NCBI GenBank assembly: GCA_036924285.1
Contig: JAYKYS010000018.1
Coordinates: forward strand, 5,890,001-5,954,000
From: Asterella californica
Lineage: Eukaryota; Streptophyta; Marchantiopsida; Marchantiales; Aytoniaceae
Direction of reading: 5' to 3'
DNA length: 64,000 nucleotides
Position numbers and translations under genes: made by a program. How positions within the stretch are numbered: position 1 is the stretch's first letter; each line of letters begins with the position of its first letter. Shown one piece after another: positions 10,539-20,151 of this stretch. Under the pieces are notes generated by a model. That model made no database searches. It had not been told where the DNA came from and was given only the letters and a program-made list of their open reading frames with translations.

Positions 10539-12772
10539 ATCAGATCAGAATCCAACTCAGAGAATCTGACATCTCTGCTGATGTGAGTCTTTCTTGTAGA
10601 CTGATTGTATACTTTGTAACCCTTGGTTTGCTCAGCATAGCCCACAAATATACACTTCTCAGATTTTGCATCCAACTTCTGTCTCTTCTCATCATTGATG
10701 TGCATGTAAGCTGTGCACCCAAAAATCCTGAAGTGAGACACATCTGGTTTCACTCCTGTAAATGTCTCTTCAGGTGTCTTGTGCTGCACAGCTGTTGTAT
10801 ATGCTCTGTTCATAATGTAAACAGCTGTGTTGCAAGCTTCAGCCCAAAAATAATTGGGAAGATTCTTGGCCTTCAGCATGGATCTGCCACTCTCCACAAT
10901 CACTCTATTTTTCCTTTCAGCTACACCATTTTGTTGTGGAGTATAAGCTGTGGAAAGTTGCCTTTGAATACCATGCTCTTCACAAAACTGAGTAAAGAGG
11001 TTAGAACAATATTCTCCTCCTCCATCTGATCTGAGAACTTTAATCTTCTTGCCACTTTGATTTTCTACAAGAGCCTTGAACTTCTTGAGGTATTCAAATA
11101 CTTCAGACTTCTGTTTTAGGAAGTAGATCCATGTCTTTCTGCTCACATCATCAATAAATGTCAGAAAATACTTACAGCCTCCAATAGAGCTTGTTTGCAT
11201 AGGTCCACAAACATCTGAATGGACCAAGGCCAACAACTCCTTTGTTCTTGCACCTCCCTCCTTTGGAAAACTCTTTCTGCTTTGTTTTCCAAATATACAT
11301 CCTTCACATATATCTCCAGTAGTTGGTAGCTTCATCCTTGGTAGTCCTTCTACCATATGATTATCCATCATATGTTTCAGACTTCCAAAGTTCAAGTGTG
11401 CAAATCTCTGGTGCCAAAGACTTGCTTGATTATAAGAATCAACAACCATAGAGACTTCTTGGACTTGAGGCTCAACATTCAAGATATATAATCCTGACTT
11501 CTGATCTCTCCTTCCTGAAGCAATAACTCTCTGATTATGTGAACCATCCAGTATCTGCACCTTTGTATCATCAAAAATCACCTTCATTTCATGGTCTGTG
11601 ATTTTTCCAACAGAAAGCAAGTTCTTAGTGAGCTTTGGAATAAAGAGTACCTCTTGTATACTCTTCAGATCCCTTTCACTTGTTTTCACTGTCACAACTC
11701 CAGTACCTTGAACTTCACATCCTGTACCATCAGCTTGAGTAACCTTAGAGCCTGCTGTTGCTGAAAAGTCCTTCAAGAGTGATCTTTGGCTGGTCATGTG
11801 CTTAGAAGCACCAGAATCAATGTACCAATTCTTGTCTTCTGTTGTTGTAGATATCAAGCTGGTAATAAACATATTACCAACATCCTTCTCTTCTTGTGCA
11901 TCTTCTTGAGCAGCAACATTACTTGAAGTAGAATTCTGACCTTCATTTGCCTTTCTAGCATAGCAATCTTCAATCTTGTGACCTTTCTTTCCACAGAAGA
12001 AACAAGTTCCCAACTTCTTTCTGCACTCTTCAATCTTGTGACCTTTCTTCTTACAGAATGAGCAAAAAGTTGTGCCTTGATTTCCTGAGTAGGAAGACCC
12101 ATGTTTCTGAGATTGCTGCTCCTCTCTTCTGTAAGTCTTCACCATAAAAGCAGATCCTTGATTCTTCTGAGGGAAAAACTTTCTGATCAGCTGCTCTTCT
12201 TCATGTAGTAAACTGCACAACTCCTCATAAGTTGGCATACTCTCCCTTCTGTTGATATCAGAAACAAAATGAAAATATGGAGTACTAAGACTATTCAAAG
12301 TTATAGAAACTAGATCTTCATCACCATATGTCCCTCCTGCTCTGGTTAGCTGCACATAAATACCATCTATCTTCTCAAGGTGTTCATGAATATCTGCACT
12401 CTCATCCATCTTGATAGAGTGTAGATCATTCTTCAACTTTGCTACTCTATTTTTGCTCACATTATCATATCTGCTAGCTAGCTTCTCCCAAGCTTCTCTT
12501 CCTGTATCACAAGCCTCAATGGTAAGCCTGATACTCTCCTTCACAGCAAGCAGAATATTGGCTAATGCTCTAGTTTGCTTCTTAATGAATCTTAGAGTTT
12601 CAGGAGAACTCTCATCATAAAATGGAGCAAGCTTCTCTTCTCCAGAAACCACACCCCATAGATCCTTCTCACTCAGAATGGCTTTCATGATCAGTTTCCA
12701 GGAACTGTAATTATTAGGACCTGAAAGCCTAGTGCTCTCATTCAAACCAAACTCACTGAAAGTAGCAGCCAT
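10517..12772 (-). CDS. Copia-1 Gag-protease-integrase (inverted part of polyprotein)
   Basis: The frame starts most likely at the ATG at 12772 (MAATFSEFG), the usual Gag start context. Domains in order are Gag (UBN2-like, SSWKLIMKAIL), two CCHC zinc knuckles (CSFCKKKGHKIEEC and CFFCGKKGHKIEDC), aspartic protease (WYIDSGASKHM, active site DSGA), the GAG-pre-integrase HHCC region (LWHQRFAHL ... CEGCIFGK), and the integrase core with D,D,E (HSDVCGP, TFIDD, PQQNGVAERKNR). It breaks off shortly after SRDVRF, and the last residues come from LTR sequence across the inversion junction. All catalytic residues of protease and integrase that I can see are intact. Confidence 0.92.
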   Translation of the reverse strand: MAATFSEFGLNESTRLSGPNNYSSWKLIMKAILSEKDLWGVVSGEEKLAPFYDESSPETLRFIKKQTRALANILLAVKESIRLTIEACDTGREAWEKLASRYDNVSKNRVAKLKNDLHSIKMDESADIHEHLEKIDGIYVQLTRAGGTYGDEDLVSITLNSLSTPYFHFVSDINRRESMPTYEELCSLLHEEEQLIRKFFPQKNQGSAFMVKTYRREEQQSQKHGSSYSGNQGTTFCSFCKKKGHKIEECRKKLGTCFFCGKKGHKIEDCYARKANEGQNSTSSNVAAQEDAQEEKDVGNMFITSLISTTTEDKNWYIDSGASKHMTSQRSLLKDFSATAGSKVTQADGTGCEVQGTGVVTVKTSERDLKSIQEVLFIPKLTKNLLSVGKITDHEMKVIFDDTKVQILDGSHNQRVIASGRRDQKSGLYILNVEPQVQEVSMVVDSYNQASLWHQRFAHLNFGSLKHMMDNHMVEGLPRMKLPTTGDICEGCIFGKQSRKSFPKEGGARTKELLALVHSDVCGPMQTSSIGGCKYFLTFIDDVSRKTWIYFLKQKSEVFEYLKKFKALVENQSGKKIKVLRSDGGGEYCSNLFTQFCEEHGIQRQLSTAYTPQQNGVAERKNRVIVESGRSMLKAKNLPNYFWAEACNTAVYIMNRAYTTAVQHKTPEETFTGVKPDVSHFRIFGCTAYMHINDEKRQKLDAKSEKCIFVGYAEQTKGYKVYNQSTRKTHISRDVRFSELDSDLMECELIY

Positions 12773-12869
12773 GGATGCTATCTTGCTGAAAAGATGAGTC
12801 CAAAACAAAACCCCAGAAACTAAATACCAGATTATCAGAATTTTAAACCCTTAGCTTGAGCAACCTGTG

Positions 12870-12880
12870 CTCTGATACCA
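12870..12880 (-). promoter_or_regulatory. Copia-1 primer-binding site
   Basis: Read on the minus strand it is TGGTATCAGAG, complementary to the 3' end of plant initiator-methionine tRNA. It abuts the inverted LTR end at 12881. Confidence 0.9.
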
Positions 12881-13214
12881 TGTTACAAAACTGAGAACTG
12901 TACTCCCAAATCTCTCAGAATACAGAATTATCTCCCACAACAGAATGCTACCAGCCTATTAGAACTGATAACAGATCAGCCTGTTAAAACCAATCAGAAG
13001 GAGAACTGAACAGAAATATTCCGAGATGATATGTGCACAGCTTTACTTAGACTTCAGAACTGGTACAGACAGAAAGGGCCTCCGACTCATACTACTCTAC
13101 AGGGAATGTGAGTTAATATACTAATGATACATAACTGCTGTCATCTCAAAGTGACTTACCTAACTGCTGTCCCAGTGCTTCTCACGTCACAAGTCATGTC
13201 ACAAGTCACCTCTT
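12881..13214 (-). repeat. Copia-1 inverted 5' LTR (bases 68-401)
   Basis: This is the reverse complement of 15133-15466 with about one difference. It is truncated at LTR base 68, where plus-strand pol sequence resumes. Confidence 0.93.
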
Positions 13215-13216
13215 AA

Positions 13217-15055
13217 GGTGAGAAAGAAACTTGTGATACATTCAGATTTAAGCTACCTACAAGTGAAGATCAGATTGATTCAGAGTCTGATAAATCTGAT
13301 ATTGAGGTGGACTTGGAGCAGTCAACATCTCTCACTAATCCTAGTGAAGAGCAACTTGAATTTCAACAAAATTCTGAATCTGAGTTACCAAGTATTCATG
13401 AAGCTAAAGGAGATGACTTACAACATGCAGCAGATTCTCAAGTAAGGAGATCAGAAAGAGTTAGAAGACCACCAGCAAGGCTTGATGATTACTGTGAACT
13501 TGCTGAAAGTATTCAGGAGGATGATCCACTTACATTTGAAGAAGCTAACAAAGATCCTGGTTGGAGACAAGCTATGCAAGAGGAGTATAAAATGCTACTC
13601 AAAAATCATACGTGGGATTTGGTTAAGCTACCAGGAGGAAAAAGAGCCATCCAATGCAAATGGATTTACAAAACCAAGCTACAATCAGATGGTTCAGTTG
13701 ACAAGCTGAAAGCAAGGTTAGTAGCAAGAGGATTTCAGCAACAAGAAGGGATTGATTATGGAGAAACTTTTGCACCAGTTGCAAAATGGGATTCAATCAG
13801 ACTTGTAATGGCTCTTGCTGGTCATTACCACTGGGAAATACATCAGATGGATGTGAAGTCAGCTTTCCTTCATGGAGAGTTAGAGGAAGAAGTTTACATG
13901 GTTCAACCACCAGGATTTGAAGTGAAAAAGAAGAAAGATCATGTGTGCATTCTCAGAAAATCCTTATATGGATTAAAGCAAGCACCAAGAGTTTGGTATT
14001 CTGAGATACATGAGTTTCTACACAGCCATGAACTCAGAAGATCAGAGTTGGATCCAAACCTCTATGTCCTGAAAGATAATTCAAAGAGGATCATACTCAT
14101 CTTATATGTGGATGATATCTTAATCTCAGGAAGTGATAAGGAGTTGGTGCAACTACTCAAAGGAGAACTCAGCAAGAGGTTTGAGATGTCTGATTTGGGT
14201 TTAGCAAGATTCTTCCTTGGTGTTGATATTTGGCAGATGGAGGACTGTATTATGCTTTCTCAACAAGCATACATAAAGTCTATACTTGGAGAGTTTCAGA
14301 TGGAAGATTGCAAGTCATCAGCAATACCTATGGAACAAGAAAGTGGTTTTGAGGAGACTACAGCTGAAAATACCATTGAAGAATATCTGTACAAGAAATT
14401 AATTGGTAAACTCAGATATCTCATCCACACCAGACCTGATATTTGCTATGCTGTTGGGAGGCTAAGTCAATTTATGCATTGCCCAAATTCATCTCATTGG
14501 GTTGCTGCAAAGAGAATTCTGAGATATCTGAAAGGTACTATCAATCTTGGTCTTATATTTAAGGAGGGGAGAAGTGAACTTCAAGGCTTCAGTGATAGTG
14601 ATTGGGCTGGAGATACTAGCAGCAGAAAATCCACATCAGGTGCATGCTTCAACTTATGTTCAGGTGGAATTATCAGTTGGAGCAGCAAGAAGCAGAATAC
14701 AGTAGCAAGGTCTTCAACAGAAGCTGAATACATTGCTCTTAGTGATGGTTCTATAACCTTGATATGGTTAAGGAATTTATTGCTGGAGATGGGAGAAAAG
14801 ATATCTGGACCAACAGTATTACATGTGGATAATCAGAGTGCAATGTTCTTGGCTAACAATAGAGTTATCAGAGAAAGAACAAAAGGTTTGGAGACAAGGT
14901 TACATCATATAAGGGAGAAAATTGAAGCTAAAATAGTCAAGCTGGAATATTGTCCATCGGAAGATCAGTTAGCTGATATTTTTACCAAAGCTTTACCAAA
15001 GCTAAGGTTTATACATATTAGAGATTTACTTGGTATGAAAGAAGTGATGCTCTAA
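13217..15055 (+). CDS. Copia-1 reverse transcriptase-RNase H (3' part of polyprotein)
   Basis: The frame is open from the inversion junction at 13217 (no native start codon; it originally continued from integrase). It contains the integrase-RT linker, the RT core with DVKSAFLHG and the catalytic YVDDIL box, the thumb region, then RNase H with SDSDWAGD, STEAEY and HVDNQSA, ending with the ADIFTKALP motif typical of Copia. There is no stop or frameshift inside. It makes DNA from element RNA and removes the RNA strand; here it is separated from gag by the inversion. Confidence 0.93.
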   Translation, partial: GEKETCDTFRFKLPTSEDQIDSESDKSDIEVDLEQSTSLTNPSEEQLEFQQNSESELPSIHEAKGDDLQHAADSQVRRSERVRRPPARLDDYCELAESIQEDDPLTFEEANKDPGWRQAMQEEYKMLLKNHTWDLVKLPGGKRAIQCKWIYKTKLQSDGSVDKLKARLVARGFQQQEGIDYGETFAPVAKWDSIRLVMALAGHYHWEIHQMDVKSAFLHGELEEEVYMVQPPGFEVKKKKDHVCILRKSLYGLKQAPRVWYSEIHEFLHSHELRRSELDPNLYVLKDNSKRIILILYVDDILISGSDKELVQLLKGELSKRFEMSDLGLARFFLGVDIWQMEDCIMLSQQAYIKSILGEFQMEDCKSSAIPMEQESGFEETTAENTIEEYLYKKLIGKLRYLIHTRPDICYAVGRLSQFMHCPNSSHWVAAKRILRYLKGTINLGLIFKEGRSELQGFSDSDWAGDTSSRKSTSGACFNLCSGGIISWSSKKQNTVARSSTEAEYIALSDGSITLIWLRNLLLEMGEKISGPTVLHVDNQSAMFLANNRVIRERTKGLETRLHHIREKIEAKIVKLEYCPSEDQLADIFTKALPKLRFIHIRDLLGMKEVML

Positions 15056-15056
15056 T

Positions 15057-15065
15057 GAAGGAGGG
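15057..15065 (+). promoter_or_regulatory. Copia-1 polypurine tract
   Basis: GAAGGAGGG directly abuts the 3' LTR start, the expected position for plus-strand DNA priming. Confidence 0.8.
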
Positions 15066-15466
15066 TGTTAAATATCATTAGAGGTCACATCTAAACTCTG
15101 CGGAAGGTAAAAAGACAAAAGTAAAAAAAAGGAAGAGGTGACTTGTGACATGACTTGTGACGTGAGAAGCACTGGGACAGCAGTTAGGTAAGTCACTTTG
15201 AGATGACAGCAGTTATGTATCATTAGTATATTAACTCACATTCCCTGTAGAGTAGTATGAGTCGGAGGCCCTTTCTGTCTGTACCAGTTCTGAAGTCTAA
15301 GTAAAGCTGTGCACATATCATCTCGGAATATTTCTGTTCAGTTCTCCTTCTGATTGGTTTTAACAGGCTGATCTGTTATCAGTTCTAATAGGCTGGTAAC
15401 ATTCTGTTGTGGGAGATAATTCTGTATTCTGAGAGATTTGGGAGTACAGTTCTCAGTTTTGTAACA
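15066..15466 (+). repeat. Copia-1 3' LTR (complete)
   Basis: 401 bp, starts TGTTAAATATC and ends TTTTGTAACA, followed by TSD AGAGC at 15467-15471. Confidence 0.93.
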
Positions 15467-15471
15467 AGAGC

Positions 15472-15842
15472 AGTGTCGGCTTACAAATATGATCTATAGC
15501 GCTCTTATGAGTCTCTTGATTTTTCCAGTAAAATAGATGGCGCATGACTAAATGGCTTCCTTCAAGCTTAGCTGCAAGGAGATACATGCATATTATGCAC
15601 GTCCGGGAAGAAAAGACTACGGTAGTACACAGTTCATGAATGAACTCATGATCATCAAGTGCACCGAGTTGAAACCAGAGGAACATACTCTTCGAATTCC
15701 AACAAACGTTGCAAGTTCTTGATCAGAAGTCCAATTTAGAAACAACATCTATCTATTTGCTATTGTCTGCCAGAGCTGGATGTTCCTTCGTGCGGACTCT
15801 GGTGTCGCTCTGCTATTTACAAGCCCAACAGATATTCTCAAC
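15472..15842. other. Host DNA between Copia-1 and Copia-2
   Basis: This 371-bp strip continues across the Copia-2 insertion at 22190 (TSD TCAAC on both sides). On the minus strand the part next to Copia-2 stays open (15749-15842), but its link to the open frame at 22195-22393 needs a frame change. No domain is recognised with confidence. Confidence 0.5.
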
Positions 15843-16100
15843 TGTAGGAAACTAAGGCAAAATACTCTAAGACTCTTAGCTAGAAGGCATTCACAACTAA
15901 TGTGTGAGAGAGGAAGTGAGAGAGAGAAAACTGAGTACTCCAAGCCAAAGGCAAAGTCTGTATAAAGATAATGATAAGGAGACCAGGTGGGTCCTCCTAA
16001 TATACAAGGGAAAGGGAAAAGGGTCGAGGGGTGTTAGCCCCCTTGTGCCTCTTCATAATAACCTCTTAAGGACAGGAACTGTTCACACAGTATTCCGTCA
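15843..16100 (-). repeat. Copia-2 3' LTR
   Basis: Starts TGTAGGAAAC and ends TTCCGTCA on the plus strand. The polypurine tract (minus CTGAGTGGGAG) is at 16101-16111. Confidence 0.92.
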
Positions 16101-16107
16101 CTCCCAC

Positions 16108-19100
16108 TCAGTGACTAGTCCTTAATAATCCGAGTTTTGGTAACAAGTATTCTACTTTAGGAGTTGGTAAACTCTTAGTAAGAATATCAGCTACCATGTC
16201 AGCCGTTGGGCAGTACTGAACTAACACTGTTTTGAGAGTGACTTGATCCTTTATGAAGTGATACCGGATATCAATGTGCTTTGTTCTATCATGAAATTTA
16301 GTTGTGTCTACTAGAGCAATAGCACTTTGATTATCGCAAAATAAGATCGTTGGCTGTTCATCCTTCAGTCCAATATCTGTGAGTAGTTGTCGTAGCCAGA
16401 TTGCTTCTGAAGAACACGTGCTTAATGCTACGTACTCAGCTTCTGTACTTGACAACGCCACAGATTGTTGTCGCTTGGATGACCAACTGATCGCTCCTTG
16501 GGCAAAAATGAAACAGTTTCCAGAAGTAGAACGTCGTGATTCAACATCACCTCCCCAATCAGCATCACAATATCCGAAAAGGGAGCGTGGATTAGGAGAG
16601 TATCTATACTCAAGGTAATAGTCCAAAGTGCCTTTGATGTATCTGAAAGCTCTCTTCATTCCGGTGATGTGAGTTGGGCCGGGACTTGCCATATGCTGAG
16701 ATAATGAGCTTATGGTGTAAGACAAGTCAGGCCTTGTACATACAGCTGCCCAATTGATGGATCCGGCTGCGCTTTGATATGGATAGCTGGCGCACAAAGT
16801 CGTCTCCTCCTCATTGGTGGGAGGATCATGAACAGGAAGTTTCTCACTTGGAGTCATGGGAGTACTGACGGGTTTACAGTTCTCCAGACCGAATTGAAAT
16901 AGCTTTTGAGTGAGGTATAGAGATTGACTGAGTCTAATCCATCCTATTGATCTGTCTCTGTTTATCTCTATGCTTAAGCAATGATGTACTTCTCCAATGT
17001 CGCTCATCTGGAATCTATAACTGAGTTGTCCTTTTATTTTGGTCATTAACTCCATGCTACTGCTTGCTATGATGGTATCGTCAACATACAAGGCCAAAAT
17101 CATGAATTGGTTGCCTTGATGTAGGTAGTAAACATTCCCATCGGCGCCAGACTTGGTGAACCCGAGGGAAATGAGAAAACCATCGATTATTAGATACCAT
17201 TCCCGTGAGGACTGTTTTAATCCGTATAGTGTGCGTAGTAATCTGCACACTTGTCCTTTTATCGGGGCAGTGACTCCTTCCGGAACATTCATGTATATCT
17301 CTTCATTGAGTGTTCCGTTCAGGAAAGCTGTCTTGACATCCATCTGGTGCACATGTAAATTATGCTGTGCAGATATAGCCAGAATCAGACGTACCGATTG
17401 AACTCTTACCACTGGAGAGAAAGTGTCGGTGTAGTCGAGGCCGTAGATTTGAGTGAATCCGCGAGCCACCAGACGTGCTTTGTATCGAGAGATGGAACCA
17501 TCGGAGTTCAACTTTAGCTTGAACGTCCACTTGTTGGTGATGGGACGTCTGCCATGTGGTAAGTCAGTGAACATCCATGTTCCGTTAGCTTGATGTGATT
17601 CCAGTTCCTCGTGTATAGCTTTCTCCCACTGTTCTGCGTTGGGGGAAGAAAGTGCATCTCTGTAGGACACAGGCTCCATGGGGACTGGTGAGAGTGTTAC
17701 CATCAATGCGCCCTTCTGTTTCATCGGCTTTCTTGGTTTTGGAGGAGCAAGGGGATCTTCGTAACCTTCAGCATAGTCACGCCTTGGAGGCACTGATTGT
17801 CTTGTTGATCGTCTCAACATTGGAGGAACAGGAATACTTGTGGGTGAAGGAATCTCCTCTTGTGGAGATTCAGTTGGTGAAGTCTCAGGGACTCGGATCT
17901 CCTGCGGTGGCCAACGTTGCTGGATGTTTGGTGATGTCCTCCTGAGGTAGGGATGGTACTGACTCATGTTTTCAGCTACCGGAGATTGATCACGATGGTA
18001 ACTTGTTGGTGTCGTTGGAGATCGAGGGATTGTCAGTGCAGTAGGTAGAGTGTTCTGGGTTGACTGTGAGCTGGATGAACTCACAGTCGGAGTTGGTGCG
18101 CCTCCTCCACTACCACCTCCTCCTCCTCCAGAGCTGGACGGTGTGACGGGAGGTACAAGTGGACCAGTGATAGGAGGAATGAGAGGCGGCACGAAAGAAG
18201 GAGTGAACACTGAGGGAGGGAGCTGAGCTCCCACTGAAACTAGAGTGGGAACTTGTGCGGGAGGTACTGGGTGGTTATTATAGAACTCAATGCTATTCTG
18301 GGAAAATTCTTCTGTGAGGATAGAATTGTCGGGGAGAATAGGCGAGGGTACATGAAGGAAAGGAGATTCGTCAAAGATGACGTCTCGTGAGGTGAAAGCA
18401 TGACCATCAGATTTACGTTGTAGACGGTATGCTTTGCTGCGTGCACTATAGCCTAGCAAGATGCAGACATGAGAGTGATCATCTAACTTAGAGCGGAGAT
18501 CGGCTGGGACCTGGGAATATGCAGTGCATCCAAAAACACGTAGGTGTGAAATATCAGGCTTACGGTTGTGCCACAACTCAAATGGTGTCAACTTAGGAGG
18601 GAGTGCCTTGGTTGGACACCTATTATGGATGTAGTTGGCACAGTTGATAGCTTCACCCCAGTAAGGTTTTGGTAAGTGTGACTCATGCAGCATGGTGCGG
18701 ACAGAATTAAGAAGGGTGCGATTTTTCCGTTCAGCAACGCCGTTTTGTTGAGGCGTGTGTGGAACAGTGAGCTGACGCTGGATGCCAAACTCAGTGCAAT
18801 ATGCTTCAAATTCTGTGGATAAGTACTCACCACCGTTGTCTGAGCGTAGTGTTTTCAGCTTGTGACCAGTTTGCCGCTCAGCAAAAGCATGGAATTCTTT
18901 GAAGGCTTGAAAGCAGTCGCTCTTGTAATGGAGTAGCCGAACAACGGTGTGGCGAGAATAATCGTCAATGAAAGTTAGGAAATATTCATAGCCAGAATAT
19001 GTGCAAGGAGAAATGCGGCCACTGATGTCTGAATGTACCAGCTCAAGGGGCTCTATAGCCCGGGTGGTTGCTACGCGTGGGATTTTAGTGCGTGGTTGCT

Positions 19101-20148
19101 TGCCGTGCTGACATGCTGGACAGATATGTTCTCTTACTTCCCGCAGGTTAAGACCAGTGACAGAGTTCTCGCGTCTAAGCTGGTCTAAGCGTTGGGAGCT
19201 AATGTGGCCTAGGCGACGGTGCCATAGTGTAGTTATGTTGCTGGCGATTGCTGTGTTTGCTGCAAGGTAGGGAAGTGAAGAAACGGGAGCAGGCAAAGGT
19301 GTGTGCTCTTGACACGTGTCGCGACGTGGAGTGATCATCCGGATGGTGCTAACGGACTCATCGTTGGTAGAAAAGTAAGGAACGACTGCGTGGAGGCGAC
19401 CTTGGTCGCTATTAGTGGAAGCGTGGTCCGCCCATGTGGCGGGCTGGGAAAGGTCCCTAGTAAGGGACCCCTGCCCACCATGTGCGGAGCCGCGCCCCTG
19501 CATAGGGGCACGGTCCGCCCAGGTGGCAGGTGGCTTATTGCCCCTTGGGGGCCGCGACCCGTCGTAGGGGTCCGTGCCCACCTGGGGGCCTGCGACCCAT
19601 CTCGGTGGCGTGGGGGAGTTATCCCCACGCCCCGAGGTCGGGCGAGTGCCCGTGGGGGGCCGTGTCCCCGCATGGGGGGACGTGCCCTCCCGGGGGCCTG
19701 GCCGGGCGAGGGCTTCTCGGGGGCCGGGCCAGGCGTGGGGAGTATCCCCGCGCCCCGAAGCCAGGTGAGGGCTTCTCGGGGGCCGTGTCCCCGCGTGGAG
19801 GGACGTGCCCTCCCGGGGGCATGGCCAGGCGTGGGGATTTATATCCCCACGCCCTGAGGGCTGGGGAATTCCCACTGGGGGCAGTGTCCCCGCGTGTGGG
19901 GACGTGCCCCCCGTGGGGACGCGCGTTCCGGGCCGGGCGTTGGGTGGAGTGCCCCCACGCCTCGAAGCGTGGGGGGTTCCCATGGGGGGACGCGACCCCG
20001 CGTAGGGGTCCGTGCCCCTTGATCCACGGTCCTGGGGGGGCCTCGATCTCCGATCCGCGATCCGCGATTCGCGATCAAGGGCCCTCCCGCGCCGTGAAGG
20101 CCTTGGCACTTGGGTGCCTGTGCCCTCCCGCGAGGTGGGAGGGCACAC
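16108..20148 (-). CDS. Copia-2 Pol (linker, integrase, RT, RNase H)
   Basis: About 1346 codons are open in the same frame as gag, beginning just after the TGA at 20152-20154; there is no ATG at the start, so expression would need readthrough or an upstream splice. The first 230 or so residues are a Pro/Gly/Arg-rich repeat (SGRGD..PHAW..REGTS.HAGTRPP, period about 40 aa). Then come GAG-pre-integrase (LWHRRLGHI ... CPACQHGK), the integrase D,D,E core (HSDISGR, TFIDDYSR, PQQNGVAERKNR), a Pro/Ser/Gly-rich linker with a Gly run, the RT with DVKTAFLNG and YVDDT, and RNase H (DADWGGD, STEAEY, CDNQSA) ending ADILTKSLP. All catalytic motifs look intact. Confidence 0.92.
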   Translation of the reverse strand: MCPPTSREGTGTQVPRPSRRGRALDRESRIADRRSRPPQDRGSRGTDPYAGSRPPMGTPHASRRGGTPPNARPGTRVPTGGTSPHAGTLPPVGIPQPSGRGDINPHAWPCPREGTSLHAGTRPPRSPHLASGRGDTPHAWPGPREALARPGPREGTSPHAGTRPPTGTRPTSGRGDNSPTPPRWVAGPQVGTDPYDGSRPPRGNKPPATWADRAPMQGRGSAHGGQGSLTRDLSQPATWADHASTNSDQGRLHAVVPYFSTNDESVSTIRMITPRRDTCQEHTPLPAPVSSLPYLAANTAIASNITTLWHRRLGHISSQRLDQLRRENSVTGLNLREVREHICPACQHGKQPRTKIPRVATTRAIEPLELVHSDISGRISPCTYSGYEYFLTFIDDYSRHTVVRLLHYKSDCFQAFKEFHAFAERQTGHKLKTLRSDNGGEYLSTEFEAYCTEFGIQRQLTVPHTPQQNGVAERKNRTLLNSVRTMLHESHLPKPYWGEAINCANYIHNRCPTKALPPKLTPFELWHNRKPDISHLRVFGCTAYSQVPADLRSKLDDHSHVCILLGYSARSKAYRLQRKSDGHAFTSRDVIFDESPFLHVPSPILPDNSILTEEFSQNSIEFYNNHPVPPAQVPTLVSVGAQLPPSVFTPSFVPPLIPPITGPLVPPVTPSSSGGGGGGSGGGAPTPTVSSSSSQSTQNTLPTALTIPRSPTTPTSYHRDQSPVAENMSQYHPYLRRTSPNIQQRWPPQEIRVPETSPTESPQEEIPSPTSIPVPPMLRRSTRQSVPPRRDYAEGYEDPLAPPKPRKPMKQKGALMVTLSPVPMEPVSYRDALSSPNAEQWEKAIHEELESHQANGTWMFTDLPHGRRPITNKWTFKLKLNSDGSISRYKARLVARGFTQIYGLDYTDTFSPVVRVQSVRLILAISAQHNLHVHQMDVKTAFLNGTLNEEIYMNVPEGVTAPIKGQVCRLLRTLYGLKQSSREWYLIIDGFLISLGFTKSGADGNVYYLHQGNQFMILALYVDDTIIASSSMELMTKIKGQLSYRFQMSDIGEVHHCLSIEINRDRSIGWIRLSQSLYLTQKLFQFGLENCKPVSTPMTPSEKLPVHDPPTNEEETTLCASYPYQSAAGSINWAAVCTRPDLSYTISSLSQHMASPGPTHITGMKRAFRYIKGTLDYYLEYRYSPNPRSLFGYCDADWGGDVESRRSTSGNCFIFAQGAISWSSKRQQSVALSSTEAEYVALSTCSSEAIWLRQLLTDIGLKDEQPTILFCDNQSAIALVDTTKFHDRTKHIDIRYHFIKDQVTLKTVLVQYCPTADMVADILTKSLPTPKVEYLLPKLGLLRTSH
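19440..20110. repeat. GC-rich hairpin array inside Copia-2 pol
   Basis: The block contains spaced palindromes built on GGCGTGGGG/CCCCACGCC: 19607-19631 (9-bp stem), 19732-19754 (one mismatch), 19828-19853 (11-bp stem, 4-base loop) and 19952-19975 (9-bp stem). Spacing is about 95-125 bp, matching a protein repeat of about 40 residues. Base composition is sharply GC-richer than the rest of the element. It lies between protease and the GAG-pre-integrase domain. Confidence 0.88.
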
Positions 20149-20151
20149 GCG

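Larger units (their letters stand above)
10360..15466 (+). mobile_element. Copia-1: Ty1/copia LTR retrotransposon with internally inverted 5' half
   Basis: The outer boundaries are canonical (TG...CA LTR ends, 5-bp TSD AGAGC). In order: LTR bases 1-179 in plus orientation (10360-10538); then an inverted block (10539-13214) holding integrase, protease, gag, PBS and LTR bases 68-401 on the minus strand; then plus-strand RT-RNase H (13217-15055), polypurine tract and a complete 401-bp 3' LTR. LTR bases 68-179 are present at both edges of the inversion. The LTR copies differ at about one site, so the insertion is young. The split pol can no longer be transcribed as one unit, so the copy is non-autonomous. 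Confidence 0.93.
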
